Source: Leuctra nigra
Lineage: Eukaryota; Arthropoda; Insecta; Plecoptera; Leuctridae
Direction: 5' to 3'
Length of the DNA: 64,000 nucleotides
Assembly (NCBI GenBank): GCA_934045905.1
Contig: OW203762.1
Coordinates: 51,361,411-51,425,410, forward strand
Numbering within the stretch: the stretch's first letter is position 1; each line of letters begins with the position of its first letter. Shown one piece after another: positions 59,859-64,000 of this stretch. A model generated the notes under the pieces. That model did no database searches. It saw only the letters and a list, made by a program, of their open reading frames with translations, and was not told the origin of the DNA. The translations under genes were made by a program, and so were the position numbers.

Positions 59859-60148
59859 ATTATTCGGCACCAAGTGCGACAAGTGCGGACTGAGTTTTAG
59901 TAAGAACGACTTTGTGATGCGCGCGAAGACGAAGATCTACCACATCGAGTGTTTCCGGTGCTGCGCGTGTGAACGGCAACTGGTGCCCGGCGATGAGTTC
60001 GCGCTCAGAGACGACGGCCTCTTCTGCAAGGAGGACCACGAGGTCCTCGAGAAGGCCAACAACAGCGAGAACAACAACAACACGACCAATGTCAACAACA
60101 ACAACAGCAGTTTGCACAACAATAACAATAACGACGGAACGAATTCCG
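59859..60148 (+). CDS. tup: Islet-family LIM-homeodomain gene, LIM2 exon
   Basis: The next coding exon of the same gene. Its first base completes the split Arg codon, giving the continuous junction YVR-LFGTKC expected for Islet proteins. The second LIM domain follows: [29 protein letters not shown] and LFCKEDH. Its zinc ligands are intact, and the [13 protein letters not shown] block is diagnostic of Islet LIM2. LIM domains bind cofactors such as Ldb/Chip and partner LIM-HD factors (family knowledge). After LIM2 the exon continues for about 35 residues rich in Asn with some Ser and Thr, which looks like a disordered linker before the homeodomain. The acceptor is a normal ttttgtttgcag|at and the donor is ccg|gtgagt, leaving a phase 1 intron. 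No homeodomain is found between 60149 and 64000, so the window stops inside the gene. The poly-Asn stretch may be longer than in other insects, but I could not compare it. Confidence 0.95.
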
Positions 60149-61556
60149 GTGAGTCGAGTGCAAGATTTATTCTTGAATAAGTTGGAAAACTATTTTTTCC
60201 ACAAAGCTCGAAATGCTGCATAAAGCTTCGAGGCTATTGTATGTTTTCACATCAAGAAAAATTTGATTTCTTAATGATAAACCATGAACTTCAAATGTGA
60301 CTTTCTTGCACTGATCGTGTAACTTTCGTCCACGACCGATCGACAACTCTCATGAGTGAATAACATCGACACGTCATAGTCGATCGATTATACAATGTCG
60401 AGTAAATGCTAATCTCTATAATAAGAACTGTCGATCAATTGTTGACAATATTTATACAATTGCGGGGCAGATCTATAGTTAGATTTACCTATAAGATAGC
60501 TATCGAGAGGAAATAAAATTTAAATCCAAATCCGATGAACCTGGATCAGCTGTGGCTGCTCATGTCATTGTTAAATTTAACTCGAGTTGGTTCTACCCGG
60601 TCTTATACTTTGTCTATGTGAGAGTACATTCACGATTATTTTGGGCGAAGCAAAGACGTTCGAAACATTCTAAAACACTTATAATTCAACAAGTGCAAAG
60701 GATCCCTTGACTCTGCATACGCGGCTATCCGCAACGATTGCGGATAAATTACTCATCATTACCCTAACAAATCGGATTGCAATAGCGGAATATTACATAA
60801 TACTACCGTTTAGATGATTTTCCAAACGGATTTCTTCGAAGATGATAAATTTTCAAATAGATGGTAAGGAACAATTTGCAACTCATGTCAGTGGTTTGGT
60901 CATCCCGTTCAATCATACTCCGTCATACGGCCTGCTATTTTAATGATGAGATGGGGAAAATACGGTTAGTCATTTGCAGTTGATTAACAGATTTGAGACG
61001 TATATCTCTTGCACTGTGGATTATAGACTTTGTCTATTCGCGATGGACTCGGCGTGGAACTCCGTGAAACTGCCACTATTCTCCCAGGGTTGAGCTCGTG
61101 GTCGGGAAAGAGTGCGGTATTGTACGGAGCCGACAAAGACCGGCCGATAAGATTACCTCTGTGTAAAGCGCCGCTATCAACGACATGCTCCAGACTTGCG
61201 CAAGATCACAGAGACGCAAATAAACAATCAGGCGGGAACTGATTTATAGGAAATCACTGCGAGGCGTTTATCGCTGTTTTTTTATTTTACATATTTGGAA
61301 GATATGTGTCATCGGTGTGAGAGAGATAAGATCAGAATAGAGAGGAGGGTTTCTCTCTATTTCTTCATTGTTCTATGAATCATTTGTAAATCATAACTAT
61401 GAGTTAGCCTGTTATGACGTATGAAAGTAATATTTCGCAAACGAAACGAGATTGAAAAGTTCGGGCGTAACTGGAATACATTTTGAAGAAGCAGGTATTC
61501 ATATTTCTACTGGGAAAAATATGTATAGTAATTATTTGCGGGGTGGAGCCCGAGAA

Positions 61557-61766
61557 GAGATTTGCATTTGTACGTTGTTCGATATCTGACGATATCAGAA
61601 GAGATTTGCATTTGTACGTTGTTCGATATCTGACGATATCAGAAGAGATTTGCATTTGTACGTTGTTCGATATCTGACGATATCAGAAGAGATTTGCATT
61701 TGTACGTTGTTCGATATCTGACATATCAGAAGAGATTTGCATTTGTACGTTGTTCGATATCTGACA
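61557..61766. repeat. 44-bp tandem repeat, five copies
   Basis: The unit gagatttgcatttgtacgtt plus gttcgatatctgacgatatcagaa starts at 61557, 61601, 61645, 61689 and 61732 (the fourth unit lacks one g). Each unit carries two gatatc palindromes separated by tgac. Confidence 0.95.
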
Positions 61767-63249
61767 GAGTTTAGGAAGTCCACCACATGAAAAATGAAAA
61801 TAACATTTCTGCAATCTGAAGCCTCCAACCATGGAGTTATTATACCTATAAGGGCAATACCACTATTCGCAATACTTTTTCTGTAAATCAAATTCAATTT
61901 ATTGCAGTTATGCTGGAAGTTTCCGTTCTGCATTCCATTGTATTTGTTGTGACCTACACGCAAGTGATGGCAGAAGGTGCAACAAAATGCAAGTAATTTG
62001 CGAATAAACTTCGAATAATATCTGTACTGCCCAGTTTAAAATTACACCAGTTTGTTATGTATTTATAAGTCTGAACGATTCTTCTTTTTAGTAGTATCTT
62101 TGAGCAGTATTAGCTTGTCAAGGGTATAGAGATAATATATTTTAGGAACAAAATCGATACAGGTGAGGGGAATTGACCAATTCACTGCTACTTTTACCGA
62201 GGAATCGGATGAACCATCGTATAAGCATGTGAATTATACGATTACCTCTGCAAGCATTTGCGTAATCCTGTTAGCAGAGATTTCAAATGTACGAATTATT
62301 GATAAAAAGGTTATAGCAAAATTGCACAAATAAAACAAAAAATGGACACAAGAAATGCTGCAATCTTGTTTGCTGAGAGAAATTATTTGATTGCTACTTG
62401 AGTAACGACGCGGAAGTTATCAGAATTATAGTTATGATTTCCGGTCAAATTATGTGACGCAATTGCTGCTGGTAAATATTGGTTTGTTGTGGCGACAAAA
62501 TGATTTATCGCCAAATCTCTATATTTGCTCAAGCAGGTCCACGCAGTCAGGCAGGACTCAGGAGATACTTACTTTTCGTGTCCGGAGGCATGGAGATGGC
62601 GTTAGAAAATAGACGTACATAATGAATATCCTATACACGTAAATGTGCTGGGCAAGGATTCGCATGACTGTAAGTGGAGAAATATCAATGGAAAAACAAT
62701 CCCAGGAAAAAACTAGTAAAAATATTCTCGAAAGAAATACGTCCCCTAAAATAAGACGTTAGGCACACCTAAAACTTTGGGTAGGTGGGGGTCATTTCTC
62801 ATACAAAATTGGCTTTGTTGAAAAGAAGATGATACAAGTACGAATCCAAACATGCGATAATTATGATAAAGTTCTGATTCCTATAACTCATAATTTGCAA
62901 AAAACATTTTTTTTAATACGCGGTTCCACCCGTAAATGTTTTAAAAATAAAAAAAATAAAAATCAAATTGTGTTCGAAGGAGCTAATATTTGGTTTATTA
63001 CATAGTCGTGCGGTTATAACCTAAAAAATCATAAGGTATTTTTTATTTAATAAAAAATATAGGTATAAATAAACCGATGAAAAATCACAAACAATAGTTA
63101 AAACAAAAAAAATAAGGTATGGAATTAGGTGTACCTATACCTAACCAACAACGCTTTACTTCTATATCAAAATATAAAAACTATGCAAAAATAACCGTAC
63201 TATTTATGTCAAATTTCCCTTTGTTTCTCCTTGAGACCTTACTAGCTAT

Positions 63250-63665
63250 ATGGGGATGTTTTCCGAATACATGGGCGTTCAAAGGATTTCTGCCAGGTGG
63301 GGCAAGGAAAACAATATTTTACGGGAAAAGGGGGGTGTGGGGGGCGGGCCCCCACCCTGCCCGCAGGGCGTTTTTTGGTTTTTGGACACTATGAAATCAA
63401 TTATGAGACGTTATGAGGTGTATTTTGTTGAAATATTCAATATTTTTTTAATATTGCACTTTGGGTTGTGGGAGACATATTTAATCCTACCCCGCAGGGC
63501 ATTTTTTGGTTTTTTGACACTTTGAAATCAATTTTCTTTAGTTTTTTGGTTACGAAATGAAACTATACGTAAAACCCCAGAACTTATGTTTTCCTGACAT
63601 CCAGGGGGGGGGGGGGGGGGGGGGGGGCAAGCGCCCCCTCTTGCCCCACCCTGCGGACGCCCATG
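63250..63665. repeat. Dispersed repeat with poly(G) tract
   Basis: Contains aaggggggtgtggggggcgg, a GC hairpin, two direct copies of a block starting ccgcagggc and containing ttttttggtttt and gaaatcaatt (63361 and 63492, 131 bp apart), then cctgacatccag, a ~22-G run and gcaagcgccccctcttgccc, ending at ctgcggacgcccatg. It has the look of a degenerate dispersed element; the family is not named. Confidence 0.6.
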
Positions 63666-64000
63666 TCCAGATATATTTTTACCGGGATTCGATTCGCACG
63701 CTGACATTATCCAGTAAAATGTAAAGAATACTTTGATCAGCCAATCATTGAGATTTAAATTCGAGCAAGTTTCTTGAAATTCCGCAAATAATAATTTCTT
63801 GTCGCACGTTAGCGACTGGAATACTTTTCCAATTGACAACCGACCTTATACTGCCACCGTGTTGACTTCATACCAAGGCTGATAATAACGTTTAAATTAC
63901 CTATACTTCATAGTTTCCTAATTTCGCGTAAATGATGAGTTCAAAACTTGCTAAAAAAAAGATTTTTAAATTGTTTTTATTGCTCCATGTTGCAACAAAA

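Larger units (their letters stand above)
60149..64000 (+). other. tup: Start of the next Islet intron, incomplete
   Basis: Begins with a consensus gtgagt donor after the LIM2 exon. No coding exon with homeodomain similarity could be found up to the window end. The interval holds single-copy-looking AT-rich DNA (60149-61556), a five-copy 44-bp tandem repeat (61557-61766), more featureless AT-rich DNA (61767-63240) and a poly(G)-containing dispersed repeat (about 63250-63665). Confidence 0.8.

Overview
This is eukaryotic, intron-rich, gene-poor DNA, almost certainly from an arthropod and most likely an insect. The only host gene I can support is part of a LIM-homeodomain gene of the Islet family (Drosophila tailup/islet) on the + strand. 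The first LIM domain is one exon (56180-56369) and the second LIM domain is the next exon (59859-60148). They are joined by a phase-matched 3.5-kb intron with GT-AG ends. The first coding exon and the homeodomain exons were not found here; the homeodomain should lie beyond position 64000. A hemipteran-like source is possible, judging from frequent taggta/tacctat words and the look of a non-LTR fragment, but that is only an impression.

Layout. Positions 1 to about 56 kb contain no recognisable host coding exon. This is presumably upstream intergenic and/or first-intron DNA of the Islet gene. It is a mosaic of AT-rich repeat-laden stretches and short GC-richer low-repeat islands (for example around 6.2-6.5, 10.3-10.6, 12.0-12.5, 20.2-21.1, 26.3-26.6, 28.9-29.3 and 35.1-35.8 kb). 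Embedded in it is one apparently full-length, open two-ORF non-LTR retrotransposon (ORF1 21269-22657, ORF2 22666-25647, poly(A) to 25844). ORF2 carries an AP endonuclease and a YADD reverse transcriptase. ORF1 has a coiled coil and a C-terminal region that looks like an SGNH esterase fold without its catalytic residues. A second, 5'-truncated non-LTR fragment lies at 33457-33798.

Other mobile DNA includes a dispersed Helitron/Helentron-like non-autonomous family with at least six copies or partial copies. It has a conserved 3' hairpin followed by CTAG|T and a matching inverted repeat near the 5' end. There are also several TIR elements (46099-46943, 48398-48618, 55155-55374, relative at 41466-41667), a tRNA-derived SINE with a 10-bp target duplication (55530-55817), a 161-bp inverted repeat with no mismatch seen (44529-44938), a ~270-bp tandem array rich in ETS/CRE-like words (43380-44460), and minisatellites with 26-, 33-, 31-, 42-, 30- and 44-bp units.

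Both Islet exons have repeats directly at their 5' side. A minisatellite interrupted by a SINE runs into the LIM1 splice acceptor, and a Helitron-like copy ends about 66 bp before the LIM2 exon. All calls come from reading the sequence; nothing was confirmed by database search or transcript data.
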